Shown here: positions 6,526-13,442 of the stretch, one piece after another
How the letters are laid out: each line of letters starts with the position of its first letter
Position numbering within the stretch: position 1 is the first letter of the stretch
DNA from: Scatosoma sp045652965
Lineage (GTDB): Bacteria > Bacillota > Clostridia > Christensenellales > Borkfalkiaceae
Direction of reading: 5' to 3'
Length of the DNA: 14,871 nucleotides
Assembly (NCBI GenBank): GCA_045652965.1
Contig: JAZOLI010000082.1
Span: 1 to 14,871, forward strand
Notes under the pieces: model-generated
Told to the model about the DNA's origin: nothing
The model's input: only the letters and a program-made list of their open reading frames with translations
Databases searched by the model: none
Position numbers and translations under genes: made by a program

Positions 6526-7773
6526 TTACGATTTATTGCGCACGTAGTGATCGTACAGCTCCTCTTGCGCAAAGTGCAACTTCGTTAAATAGTTTTTCGC
6601 CGTTTCTAAGAACATGAAATAGGACGTGTCGCTCGTCGCGATATCAAACGCGTCGCCACGATTTAAAAAATCGTATTCGATATGTACGGAATACATCGAA
6701 GCAACGGGCTTGTTTAAAAGGAAGGGCTCGCCGTTTACTTCGCCTTCGAACGTGAAGCCGTTTTCATCGTGTACAAAGTGGGCGTTGCCGACGGGGATTA
6801 AGCCGACGGGAGTGGAATAATAATCTTCTACCCTTACGTCGTCTTCAAAGTGATAGGTGCCTGCAACCACTTCTTTTCTCACTTCTTCTCTTTCCCAACG
6901 ATACCAATCGGGGATATGCGAGAAGCCCTTGTCGGTGTTTACGCCGTGCAAGCGGGAAAGTTCATCCATTTCCCAAGCCGCGCCGCATGCTTCGCACCAA
7001 AGGCGCGTGCCTTCGCTTTTCATTTCAAATTCCTTGCCACAAACGGGGCATTTATACAAGATACGATAGAGCCCGTTTGCGCGTTGTTTGCATTTTGTGC
7101 GATAGCCTTTTTCCACTTGCCATTTATATTCGTCGCGTTCAAACGCCTGTTCGATGCGAGCTTGCATTTCGTCCGCGGTTAAGCTTTCCACTTCCTCCGC
7201 GCTGAAAAGCAAGGAGATTTCCGCTTCTTGGCGTATGCCACGATAGGGGTGTTTGCTCCATTGGGGAGAGTTGATGAAATTGCCGTTTGCTTTAAACAAA
7301 ACAACGGGTACTTTCGCGTGTTTGCAAAATTTACCCAACGCATCGTCTAAACGTTCGTTGATCCCTGCAAGGGAAAATCTTGCTTCGGGATAGAGCGTGA
7401 CGGAAGTTTTTTGTGTTTTTAAATAGCGGAGCATGTGCTTTGCCGTTACGATATCGTGGGTGAATTTACGTTTGGGCATTCCGCCGATTCCATACATGAG
7501 CCAATCGCCACGGCGGAATTCTTCCACGGACATAACGAAACCCGTCGTGCGCGGCATAATCCCTTTCATGAGCATAGGGAAATCCATAAACGAAGCGTGA
7601 GAAGATAAAATTAGATAAGGACCTTTGAGTTTTCGCACAGCCTTTTCCGTTTTTACGTGGCCTTTGCACCACAATAAATAAAAAGGGGATGCTACGCATT
7701 CCGCTACGCGAAGCCACCATCTCGGTTTTATCGGCGTTCTATACATGTCAAATCGTTTCGGTTGTTTTTTCAT
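6526..7773 (-). CDS. PlsC-type acyltransferase with C-terminal zinc ribbon, paralog of the 4161-5444 product
   Basis: The 415-residue protein carries the HX4D motif in SSHASFMD (His59, Asp64) and the second block as YPEARFS (128-134), variants of NHxxxD and FPEGTRS. It therefore probably transfers acyl chains to a lysolipid acceptor at the membrane. After the enzyme domain come a zinc ribbon (CPVC at 242-245, CEAC at 260-263), HGVN (276-279), WYRWER (290-295) and a beta-rich domain (NGFTFEGEVNGEPFLL). The ribbon has 14 residues between Cys pairs and WYxW 27 residues after the last Cys, exactly as in the 4161-5444 paralog. ATG at 7773 follows AGGAACGG. It has its own promoter. No terminator is visible after the stop, so some transcripts may run into the tRNA gene. 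Confidence 0.86.
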   Translation of the reverse strand: MKKQPKRFDMYRTPIKPRWWLRVAECVASPFYLLWCKGHVKTEKAVRKLKGPYLILSSHASFMDFPMLMKGIMPRTTGFVMSVEEFRRGDWLMYGIGGMPKRKFTHDIVTAKHMLRYLKTQKTSVTLYPEARFSLAGINERLDDALGKFCKHAKVPVVLFKANGNFINSPQWSKHPYRGIRQEAEISLLFSAEEVESLTADEMQARIEQAFERDEYKWQVEKGYRTKCKQRANGLYRILYKCPVCGKEFEMKSEGTRLWCEACGAAWEMDELSRLHGVNTDKGFSHIPDWYRWEREEVRKEVVAGTYHFEDDVRVEDYYSTPVGLIPVGNAHFVHDENGFTFEGEVNGEPFLLNKPVASMYSVHIEYDFLNRGDAFDIATSDTSYFMFLETAKNYLTKLHFAQEELYDHYVRNKS

Positions 7774-7809
7774 GTTCCGTTCCTACTTTCGTTTAAATTG
7801 CTTGATTAT

Positions 7810-7839
7810 ATTTTATCACATGCAAAAAAAACATGTCAA
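7810..7839 (-). promoter_or_regulatory. Promoter of the second acyltransferase gene
   Basis: On the minus strand TTGACA (7834-7839) is followed after 18 bases by TAAAAT (7810-7815). It is divergent from, and about 50 bases away from, the promoter of the GH-like gene. Confidence 0.7.
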
Positions 7840-7890
7840 CCGTTTGAGCGAAAAAAAGTTGCGCAAAGGAAAGAAAAGCCCTTTAAACAG

Positions 7891-7919
7891 TTGCCAAAAA
7901 AGATAAATTCCATTATAAT
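7891..7919 (+). promoter_or_regulatory. Promoter of the GH-A/DUF4832-like gene
   Basis: TTGCCA (7891-7896) and TATAAT (7914-7919) are 17 bases apart. The predicted transcript has a very short leader of about 15 bases, just enough to hold AAGGAG (7927-7932). Confidence 0.82.
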
Positions 7920-7940
7920 ATAGTTTAAGGAGATTGAGAG

Positions 7941-9263
7941 ATGAAGACCAACCTTTTTAATTATCAAAGAGAGAAAAAACAAAACCCCTATACTGGCTTT
8001 ACCAGCTTTCAGCATTTTAGAAACGACGAGCTCTATTCCGATTTGGTTGTAAAACCTGAAAACAACATGACGGAAACGGAGCACGTGGAATGCTATCCCG
8101 TGCCCGATTACGTGGAAGAAAAGGGTAGAGAGCAAGGCTATTATCCCGATTGCTCCGTCGTGTATATCCGTATTTTATGGAAGGAATTTGAGCCGATCGA
8201 AGGGGAATATAACTACGCGTTCATTGAAGATATTTTAAGCAAAGCAAGGGCAAACGAACAAACTGTTATGTTCCGTTTGATGCAACACAGCACTAGAGAG
8301 AGCGACGACGTGCCCGATTGGTTGAAAACGAAAATCGAGTGTCCTGCTCGTCCCCAAGGTATGCGCGTGAAAGATTGCCCCAAAGATCCTAAATTTTTAG
8401 AATATTTTGGGAGAGCCGTTCGTGCGTTTGGCGAGCGGTTTGATAGCGATCCTACCCTTGCGTTTATGGATATTTCTATGCCCGGCGCGTGGGGGGAAGG
8501 TAGCCACGTGAAATTGTTCACCGAAGAACAGTTGAAGAAATTTACGAACATTTATACCGACGTTTTTAAAAACACCTTGCTCATTGGACAAACATGCGCG
8601 GGTTGGCTTTTGCATTATTTAAACGAGAGCGCGCCCGTTGGTTGGAGAGCCGATTGCATCGGCAATCCCGGTTGTACGTATGATTTAATCCCCACTCGCT
8701 TAAAAGAGTTTCCTAACGTTTGGCAAAAGGGGCATATCTCTACGGAATCTTATTGGTGGCTTGGCGAATGGCAAAGAAAGGGTTGGGAGCTCGATAAAAT
8801 CATTGAAGAAACGCTTGGTTGGCACGTGAGTACGTTCAACGCCAAATCGTTGCCCATTCCCTTTGAATGGAAGGATAAAATCGATGCTTGGATTGCGAAA
8901 ATGGGCTATCATTTCCAAATCCAAAGCTTTACCTATCCCGAAAGGATAAGCGCAGGCAAAACCATGGAAACTATCCTTGCCGTTGAGAACGTGGGCGTTG
9001 CGCCGATCTATCACAAACTGCCTTTGAAAATTCGCTTGGTTGGCGAAAAAACTTATGCGTGGGATACGGGCGTGGACGTGCGAGAATGGAAGCTCGGCAC
9101 TTCGCAAAATAAAATTGAAATTAACCTGCCTAGCGATATGCAAAAGGGGGAATATAAGATAGAAATCTCTCTTGGCGGCGGAGAATATCCAACGGCTTAT
9201 TTCGCAACCGATGCAAAAGAAGAAAACGGTTGGTATGAAGTGGGTAGAACAGAGATTGAATAA
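7941..9263 (+). CDS. Glycoside-hydrolase-like protein (GH-A barrel, DUF4832-type)
   Basis: The 440-residue protein reads like a TIM-barrel glycosidase with a C-terminal beta domain. NPYTGFTSFQHF (15-26) and WKEFEPIEGEYNYAF (80-94) match the 'W..iEP.eG.y.w' region seen in GH42 and related clan-A enzymes. DISMPGAWGEGSH (177-189, Glu186) and HISTESYWW (265-273, Glu269) are candidate acid/base and nucleophile segments. Residues from about 330 (ERISAGKTMETILAVENVGVAP begins here) form an immunoglobulin-like domain as in DUF4832 proteins. Activity on a plant or host sugar is inferred, and the substrate is unknown. There is no signal peptide, so it should act in the cytosol on imported sugars. ATG at 7941 follows AAGGAG with 8-base spacing. 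It is a single-gene unit with its own promoter. Confidence 0.75.
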   Translation: MKTNLFNYQREKKQNPYTGFTSFQHFRNDELYSDLVVKPENNMTETEHVECYPVPDYVEEKGREQGYYPDCSVVYIRILWKEFEPIEGEYNYAFIEDILSKARANEQTVMFRLMQHSTRESDDVPDWLKTKIECPARPQGMRVKDCPKDPKFLEYFGRAVRAFGERFDSDPTLAFMDISMPGAWGEGSHVKLFTEEQLKKFTNIYTDVFKNTLLIGQTCAGWLLHYLNESAPVGWRADCIGNPGCTYDLIPTRLKEFPNVWQKGHISTESYWWLGEWQRKGWELDKIIEETLGWHVSTFNAKSLPIPFEWKDKIDAWIAKMGYHFQIQSFTYPERISAGKTMETILAVENVGVAPIYHKLPLKIRLVGEKTYAWDTGVDVREWKLGTSQNKIEINLPSDMQKGEYKIEISLGGGEYPTAYFATDAKEENGWYEVGRTEIE

Positions 9264-9272
9264 AGCATAATA

Positions 9273-9305
9273 TATCCCCCAAAAGCTCGTGGCTTTTGGG
9301 GGATA
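9273..9305. terminator. Strong hairpin between convergent genes, probable terminator
   Basis: A perfect 14-base-pair stem (9273-9286 with 9292-9305, core CCCCCAAAAGC/GCTTTTGGGGG) flanks the loop TCGTG. It lies between the ends of the GH-like gene (+) and the deoR-type gene (-). The flanks are A/T-rich but lack a long T run on either strand, so its efficiency is uncertain. Confidence 0.65.
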
Positions 9306-9316
9306 AAATTTGCCGT

Positions 9317-10054
9317 TTAATAGATAAAGTTGATAGAACCATCGAGCAGTTCGCTAGGCGGCGGCGCATCCGTCACCACCAAATCGTATTCGGAAAGGGC
9401 GGCGGAGCGATAGGTGCCGTATGCGGAAAACTTGGTGTGGTCTACGATCAAAACCTTTTGTTTGCTACGCGTAAAGGCGGTATGTTTGAGGATTTTTGTA
9501 TCGAGCGAGCGTTCGTGCGTCACGCCGTCTTGTACCGAAGCGCAGGATGTGAGCATGAGATCAAAGGAAAACGTTTCCAACTGTTTCGTTGTCCAACTTC
9601 CCACGGCAGAATTGGAGCTCGTTTGCACTACGCCGCCTAAAAGAATCACTGTCACGTTGGGTTTTTTGGCAAGAAGCAAGGCTGTGGGCAGGTTGTTGGT
9701 GACCACCGTTTTAAAGCTTAAATCCATTCGCTCGGCAAGCGCAAGCGCCGTGGACGAACTGTCGATAAACACCGATTTGAAAAAGGGGACGTGCGGAAGC
9801 GCTTTCGTTGCTGCGCGTTCCTTTTCGCTTGCGTTTTTCTCTAAACGGAAAAAGAGCGACGTTTCTTCCGAGTTTTCGGGTAAAATCGCGCCCCCGTGGC
9901 TACGCTCCACAAGCCCAAGATCTTTCATATCGTTTAAATCGCGACGAATGGTGGCTTCGCTTACGTATAACGCTTGCGCAAGCTCATGCACGTTTGCGCG
10001 CTTGTCTTTTTTTAAGATTTTTAAAATTTCGCTTTGCCGTTCGTTAAGGCTCAT
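9317..10054 (-). CDS. DeoR/GlpR-family transcriptional regulator
   Basis: The 245-residue protein starts with the DeoR-type winged helix-turn-helix (NERQSEILKILKKDKRANV, then LYVSEATIRRDLNDM at 29-43, and the wing VERSHGGAIL at 49-58). The C-terminal sugar-phosphate sensing domain has DSSSTALALA (98-107), VVTNN (117-121), LGGVV (139-143) and DHTKFS (205-210). Members of this family normally repress sugar catabolism or transport genes until a phosphorylated sugar binds. ATG at 10054 follows AGGAGC. The AEC transporter gene is divergent with 187 bases between, so it is the most likely regulated target next to autoregulation, though this is inference from position. Confidence 0.92.
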   Translation of the reverse strand: MSLNERQSEILKILKKDKRANVHELAQALYVSEATIRRDLNDMKDLGLVERSHGGAILPENSEETSLFFRLEKNASEKERAATKALPHVPFFKSVFIDSSSTALALAERMDLSFKTVVTNNLPTALLLAKKPNVTVILLGGVVQTSSNSAVGSWTTKQLETFSFDLMLTSCASVQDGVTHERSLDTKILKHTAFTRSKQKVLIVDHTKFSAYGTYRSAALSEYDLVVTDAPPPSELLDGSINFIY

Positions 10055-10085
10055 AGGTTGCTCCTGTTTGCGCGTTTTTGTTTAT

Positions 10086-10114
10086 ATTATACAGCGAAAA
10101 ACGGATTTTGTCAA
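10086..10114 (-). promoter_or_regulatory. Promoter of the deoR-type regulator gene
   Basis: On the minus strand TTGACA (10109-10114) is followed after exactly 17 bases by TATAAT (10086-10091), a perfect consensus. The short inverted repeat ATATG-GG-CATAT (10117-10128) lies just upstream of the -35. Confidence 0.88.
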
Positions 10115-10184
10115 GGATATGGGCATATATACGCAAAAAAGAAGAATATATTTTGAGCAAAAGAGCGGAGGGGAGCGCGTTTTG

Positions 10185-10213
10185 TTGACAGGGGCGAAAA
10201 TTTGTGATATAAT
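10185..10213 (+). promoter_or_regulatory. Promoter of the AEC transporter gene
   Basis: TTGACA (10185-10190) and TATAAT (10208-10213) are 17 bases apart. CAGGGG (10189-10194) and CCCCTG (10216-10221) form an inverted repeat around the -10, a possible operator for a repressor. Confidence 0.88.
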
Positions 10214-10241
10214 ATCCCCTGCTAGAAAGGAAGTGTATAAA

Positions 10242-11213
10242 ATGGAATTGTTTGAACCTATATTTAATCAAATGTTGTTCCTGTTTACGTTTATCGTGAT
10301 CGGGTTTATTTTTTCAAAATGGAAGTTTGTGCCTGATAATTCGGCGGGGGTGCTTTCCAAGCTTGAAAATCTTTTGTTTATCCCTGCGCTTGTGATGGGT
10401 ACGTTTATCAAATATTGCGATCCCCAAACGCTTGCTTCGGTGTGGCAACTGCTTGTGATGAGCTTGGTTTTGCTTGCCGTGTTTTTGCCCCTTTCGATTG
10501 TTGCGGCTAAGCTTTGTTTTAAGGAAAATTTCTTGCGCAACATTGCCGCTTACGGGCTTACGTTTTCTAACTTTGCCTATATGGGAAATGCAATCGTTTC
10601 CGCGTTGTTTCCTGAAATTTTCTTCAATTATCTCGTGTTTACGTTGCCGCTTTGGTTTGTTATTTATCTTTGGGGGGCGCCCGTTTTGCTTATCTTGGGT
10701 AGCTCGGATGGAGAACAAAAGCAAACGCTTAGCGATCGCATTAAGGCGTTTTTAAACCCTATGTTCGTTTGTATGTTTGTTGGGCTTATTCTTGGTTTAA
10801 CGGGACTTAACGCATACCTGCCTACAAGCTTTGTGAGTGTAATCGATGCGGCGGGAAGTTGTATGTCGCCCGTTGCTATGCTTTTGACGGGTATGGTAAT
10901 CGGCAAATGCGACGTGTTGAAACTTTTGAAAAAGTGGCGCATTTACGTGCTTTCGGCTATCAAATTGTTTGCGTATCCGCTTTTGTACGTGCTCGTGTTT
11001 GCGTTCATTCCCCAAAGCACGTTTATAAGCGAAACGTTCTTGATTTGCGGCATGTGTTTTGCATGTATGCCCGTTGGGCTCAACGCGATCGTCGTGCCTG
11101 CCGCTTACGGTAAGGATACTTCCGATGCCGCTGGTATGGCGCTCGTTTCGCATTTATTTTCCGTGATTTCTATACCGCTCATGTTTATGCTATTCAACCT
11201 AGTGGTTTTATAA
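10242..11213 (+). CDS. AEC-family (auxin efflux carrier-like) transporter
   Basis: The 323-residue protein is hydrophobic throughout, with about ten membrane helices in two halves. FSNFAYMGNAIVSALFP (108-124) is the helix with the conserved Asn/Gly crossing region, LNPMF (171-175) opens the second half, and PVAMLLTGMVIG (210-221) and MPVGLNAIVVPAAYG (276-290) complete the family pattern. AEC proteins export or import small organic acids such as malate, and the substrate here is unknown. The frame stays open far upstream to about 9414, but ATG at 10242 is the true start. It follows AAAGGAAG at 8-base spacing, lies just behind a perfect promoter, and the upstream part only shadows the deoR gene. 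Divergent from the DeoR regulator, so probably controlled by it. Confidence 0.88.
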   Translation: MELFEPIFNQMLFLFTFIVIGFIFSKWKFVPDNSAGVLSKLENLLFIPALVMGTFIKYCDPQTLASVWQLLVMSLVLLAVFLPLSIVAAKLCFKENFLRNIAAYGLTFSNFAYMGNAIVSALFPEIFFNYLVFTLPLWFVIYLWGAPVLLILGSSDGEQKQTLSDRIKAFLNPMFVCMFVGLILGLTGLNAYLPTSFVSVIDAAGSCMSPVAMLLTGMVIGKCDVLKLLKKWRIYVLSAIKLFAYPLLYVLVFAFIPQSTFISETFLICGMCFACMPVGLNAIVVPAAYGKDTSDAAGMALVSHLFSVISIPLMFMLFNLVVL

Positions 11214-11228
11214 ACAAAAAATTTGTTG

Positions 11229-11259
11229 AAAAAGAGCCTTTTTGCAAGGTTCTTTTTTT
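11229..11259 (+). terminator. Intrinsic terminator of the AEC transporter gene
   Basis: AGAGCCTT (11233-11240) pairs with AAGGTTCT (11246-11253), with one G-T pair, around the loop TTTGC, followed by a T run. It lies about 15 bases after the stop codon. Confidence 0.83.
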
Positions 11260-11274
11260 ATTCATAAAAAATTC

Positions 11275-11303
11275 TTGACAAAAAGATGAAAAAGTTATAC
11301 AAT
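11275..11303 (+). promoter_or_regulatory. Promoter of the zinc-ribbon protein gene
   Basis: TTGACA (11275-11280) and TACAAT (11298-11303) are 17 bases apart. The start codon is about 200 bases further on, leaving a long leader. Confidence 0.83.
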
Positions 11304-11309
11304 AGATAC

Positions 11310-11490
11310 GTATAATTTTATTGTGTCTCAGTTTGCCCTTTTTTTGGAGACCATAGCGGCTTAAACAGTGCAGGCGGCAGCGCAAAGGAAGCGTTTGATG
11401 CCAATCGCAATGACGAAGCCGCAATGACGGATAGTAAATAGCCGCAAGAAGAAGTGAAAAACGGAGCTAAACTCCGTAAAAATAAAGAAA
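11310..11490 (+). other. Long leader with predicted RNA structure, or a repeat element; no start codon
   Basis: This stretch between the promoter and the zinc-ribbon gene can fold. GTCTC (11325-11329) pairs with GAGAC (11347-11351). GCGGCTT (11356-11362) pairs with AAGCCGC (11416-11422). Inside that, GGCA/TGCC (11376-11379 with 11399-11402) and CGC/GCG (11381-11383 with 11391-11393) stack. ACGGAG/CTCCGT (11461-11466 with 11472-11477) forms a hairpin just before the ribosome binding site. CGCAATGACG occurs twice, 14 bases apart (11406 and 11420). The plus frame from 11316 to 11444 is open and protein-like, but has no usable start codon, so a real peptide is unlikely. I do not recognise a known riboswitch class. 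A dispersed repeat is also possible. Confidence 0.4.
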
Positions 11491-11512
11491 TAATGAAAGG
11501 ATGGTTTATATT

Positions 11513-11992
11513 ATGAAAGAAAAAAGATGTCCCCAAAACGTGCAAGTTGTTCCCGAAGTGGAAGCTGTACCTGTTGAAATAGATCAATCGAAAACGTTTG
11601 TGATCAATTGCACCAAGTGCGGCGCGGCGCTTAGCGCAAAGAGCGGAAGAACAGCGTATATTTGCCCTGTTTGCGGAACGGTGTTGCTTATGCGTACGGG
11701 CGTTCGCGTTGTGAAAGATATTCCCGTGCATGAGAAGCAAATTCATTTGACACTCACGGAAAGCGCGGCGAAATTTATCCTTCAAAAGGATTCGCAAACA
11801 AAAGCAGCGATGATGGCGAATGCTACGGCGAAAGGTGGTGTTTGCAATGGGGGCTTCCAAGGCTCGCTTGAAACGCTTATCGCAGATAAACTTCGTTTTC
11901 AAAAATATGAAGAGGGCGATTTGTTAAAGGTTGATCTTGGTGTAAATCAATTGACCATCAACGTGGTGAAAGCACCGCAAAATCAAAAATAA
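11513..11992 (+). CDS. Small zinc-ribbon protein of unknown function
   Basis: The 159-residue protein has a flexible acidic start (VVPEVEAVPVEID), then a zinc ribbon with CTKC at 33-36 and CPVC at 51-54. The 14-residue spacing is the same as in the two acyltransferases of this window. A C-terminal domain follows (about 75-153, ending DLLKVDLGVNQLTINVV) with alternating beta-like and helical stretches. It has no signal peptide or membrane helix, so it is probably cytosolic. No family was recognised. ATG at 11513 was chosen because AGGATGG lies 8 bases upstream. An ATG at 11501 would sit inside that ribosome binding site. It is a single-gene unit with its own promoter, leader and terminator. 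Confidence 0.72.
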   Translation: MKEKRCPQNVQVVPEVEAVPVEIDQSKTFVINCTKCGAALSAKSGRTAYICPVCGTVLLMRTGVRVVKDIPVHEKQIHLTLTESAAKFILQKDSQTKAAMMANATAKGGVCNGGFQGSLETLIADKLRFQKYEEGDLLKVDLGVNQLTINVVKAPQNQK

Positions 11993-12018
11993 GAATTTTA
12001 TAAACCGATAAAAAAGAT

Positions 12019-12057
12019 AAAACGCTACCCAAGCAATGCGCTTCGGGCGGCGTTTTT
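12019..12057. terminator. Two-way intrinsic terminator between convergent genes
   Basis: AAAACGC (12019-12025) pairs with GCGTTTT, with CCC/GGG and AAGC/GCTT stacked inside. T's follow on the plus strand and AT-rich sequence on the minus strand, so it can serve both the zinc-ribbon gene and the LRR lipoprotein-like gene. Confidence 0.77.
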
Positions 12058-12082
12058 GTGTTTTGCTTCCGTTTTAGATGGA

Positions 12083-13327
12083 TTAATTGTTTGAATTGTA
12101 GTTGTAAATCCAATTACATTCAAATAGCGGCTGGTTATAGAAAGTAGGAATAATTATGTTGTTGTTTTTGTCTTTTTGACTTCCTTGATAATAGATCGTA
12201 GTGAGGTTTGTTCTATAAAATGCTCCGTTGTCAATTTTTAAAGAAGAATTGGGGAGATATACGGATACCAGGGAAGAACATTTCCAAAACGCCCAAGCGC
12301 CTATTGTGTTGACAAACTGACCTATTTGTACGCTTTTTATATTTTGGTTTGCTTCAAAAGCATAATTTTCGATAAGCGTTACGGGTAAACCATTGTGTGT
12401 GTCGGGGATTTTGATGTGCTCGTCTTCTGTTTGAGTAATGCCGATTACGGCGTATTCGTTTTTCCCTGCAATCTTGCGATAGATAAGATTGTCAAATTCG
12501 CCTGAGTTGTACATATTAAGGGTTCCTATTTTTATTGTGGCGTTATGGCTGTACACCACGAATAAATCATTGTTTTCATTGACGAATAAACGTTCGATTT
12601 TGCCCGTGCCGTCTAATGAGCCAATATAGGTTTCTTGGTTGGTGGAATCGACGACATATACATTTAATTGTGAAGTTTTTCTTATTTTGATTGCGCGAAT
12701 AGTTCTTGACAAATTGGATGTTACTGGATAATCGCACTGTAAATCAGAGACGGATAGGGTTGTTTCACCAATCAAGAACTTTACAATGCCGTTGTTGTTT
12801 ATATATACGTGAGAAATTTCTATTTGCGTGAAATGATTAAGTGAATAACCAAACAAGGCAAGCTTGTTGTTGATTTCCTTTATTGTAAGACCGCCGTTAA
12901 AATTGTCGGGAACGTAAAAATCGGGGTTATTCATTGTGTCGCACATCTTGCAAAACGTGCCTGCACTATAATCGTGCGGAATTAAGTCGATGGATTGAGG
13001 TTCGCCTTTTAAACATATAGAACATCTGTTCATTTTTATTCCTGGGGTGGTGCACGTCGGTTCTTGGAGAACAATCCAGTTATAATCGTGCGGAATCAAG
13101 TCAATGGCGTAGTATTCTATCTTTAAGCATTTAGAGCATGTACCCATTTTTATTCCTGACGTAGTGCAGGTTGATTCTTTGAGTGTGCTCCAGGTATAAT
13201 TGTGATTACACGTTTCTTTATTTACAGAAGAGTTTTCACTGTCTGTTGGATAATATGCGCAACAAACTAAAAAGCAACAGCATGTGGCGAGAAGTAATGT
13301 AAGAAGAGATTTAAATAAACGGTTCAT
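12083..13327 (-). CDS. Cell-surface, probable lipoprotein with Cys-rich repeats and LRR_5 (BspA-like) repeats
   Basis: The 414-residue protein begins with a secretion signal (MNRLFKSLLTLLLATCCCFLVCC). The Cys cluster at 16-23 includes possible lipobox cysteines, but none fits the consensus well, so lipid attachment is likely rather than certain. Residues 42-117 are two 38-residue repeats (HNYTW...CTTSGIKMGTCSKC and HDYNW...CTTPGIKMNRCSIC), with a third partial copy ending CKMC. Residues from about 285 (ENYAF, IGAWAF, IDNGAF) are LRR_5-type leucine-rich repeats as in BspA-like surface proteins of gut bacteria. A binding or adhesion role is inferred. ATG at 13327 follows GGAGGTG at 7-base spacing, which rules out the upstream ATG at 13387. 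It is divergent from an XRE regulator that probably controls it. Confidence 0.82.
   Translation of the reverse strand: MNRLFKSLLTLLLATCCCFLVCCAYYPTDSENSSVNKETCNHNYTWSTLKESTCTTSGIKMGTCSKCLKIEYYAIDLIPHDYNWIVLQEPTCTTPGIKMNRCSICLKGEPQSIDLIPHDYSAGTFCKMCDTMNNPDFYVPDNFNGGLTIKEINNKLALFGYSLNHFTQIEISHVYINNNGIVKFLIGETTLSVSDLQCDYPVTSNLSRTIRAIKIRKTSQLNVYVVDSTNQETYIGSLDGTGKIERLFVNENNDLFVVYSHNATIKIGTLNMYNSGEFDNLIYRKIAGKNEYAVIGITQTEDEHIKIPDTHNGLPVTLIENYAFEANQNIKSVQIGQFVNTIGAWAFWKCSSLVSVYLPNSSLKIDNGAFYRTNLTTIYYQGSQKDKNNNIIIPTFYNQPLFECNWIYNYNSNN
12977..13204 (-). repeat. Two tandem 114-bp (38-codon) repeats within the surface-protein gene
   Basis: The two units correspond to residues 42-79 and 80-117. Near-identical DNA such as ATAATCGTGCGGA recurs at 12968 and 13082, exactly 114 bases apart, and a shortened third unit follows. 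Each unit carries a Cys pair (CSKC, CSIC), a TCTT.GIKM segment and an IDLIPHDY ending. Confidence 0.85.
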
Positions 13328-13358
13328 AAAAACACCTCCAAATTTTTCCGACAATTTA

Positions 13359-13387
13359 AGCATATCACAATTTGAGATAAATGTCAA
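13359..13387 (-). promoter_or_regulatory. Promoter of the LRR lipoprotein-like gene
   Basis: On the minus strand TTGACA (13382-13387) is followed after 17 bases by TATGCT (13359-13364). The spacer contains one GAGAT half-site. Confidence 0.8.
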
Positions 13388-13404
13388 TATCTCGCATTGA
13401 GATT
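13372..13404. promoter_or_regulatory. Candidate operator of the XRE regulator (three GAGAT half-sites)
   Basis: TTGAGATA (13372-13379) and TTGAGATT (13397-13404) are direct copies 25 bases apart, and an inverted copy TATCTCGC lies at 13388-13395. The last two form the inverted repeat ATCTC-GCATT-GAGAT (13389-13403). The first half-site is in the minus promoter spacer and the inverted repeat is in the plus promoter region, so one regulator could control both genes. That the XRE protein binds here is inference. Confidence 0.5.
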
Positions 13405-13413
13405 TCGTATAAT
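13385..13413 (+). promoter_or_regulatory. Promoter of the XRE regulator gene
   Basis: TATAAT (13408-13413) is a perfect -10, but the sequence 17 bases upstream (CAATAT) is a poor -35. The candidate operator lies across its spacer, which fits autoregulation. Confidence 0.55.
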
Positions 13414-13442
13414 AAATTTATAGAAATTAAAGAGAGTGGTTT

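Noticed and set aside
9414..10241. Upstream extension of the AEC transporter frame by about 276 codons
   Set aside because: It lies opposite the deoR-type gene, has no ribosome binding site, and a perfect promoter and ribosome binding site precede ATG 10242.
11316..11444. Plus-strand protein-like frame in the leader
   Set aside because: No ATG, GTG or TTG start precedes the protein-like part, and the 14-base repeat inside is not a multiple of three. Kept only as a leader/repeat observation.
11318..11902. Minus-strand open frame of 194 codons
   Set aside because: It overlaps the zinc-ribbon gene on the opposite strand, and no domain or good ribosome binding site was seen.
12977..13204. CRISPR-like or mobile repeat
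   Set aside because: The two 114-base units are in-frame coding repeats of a protein, without spacers or terminal inverted repeats.
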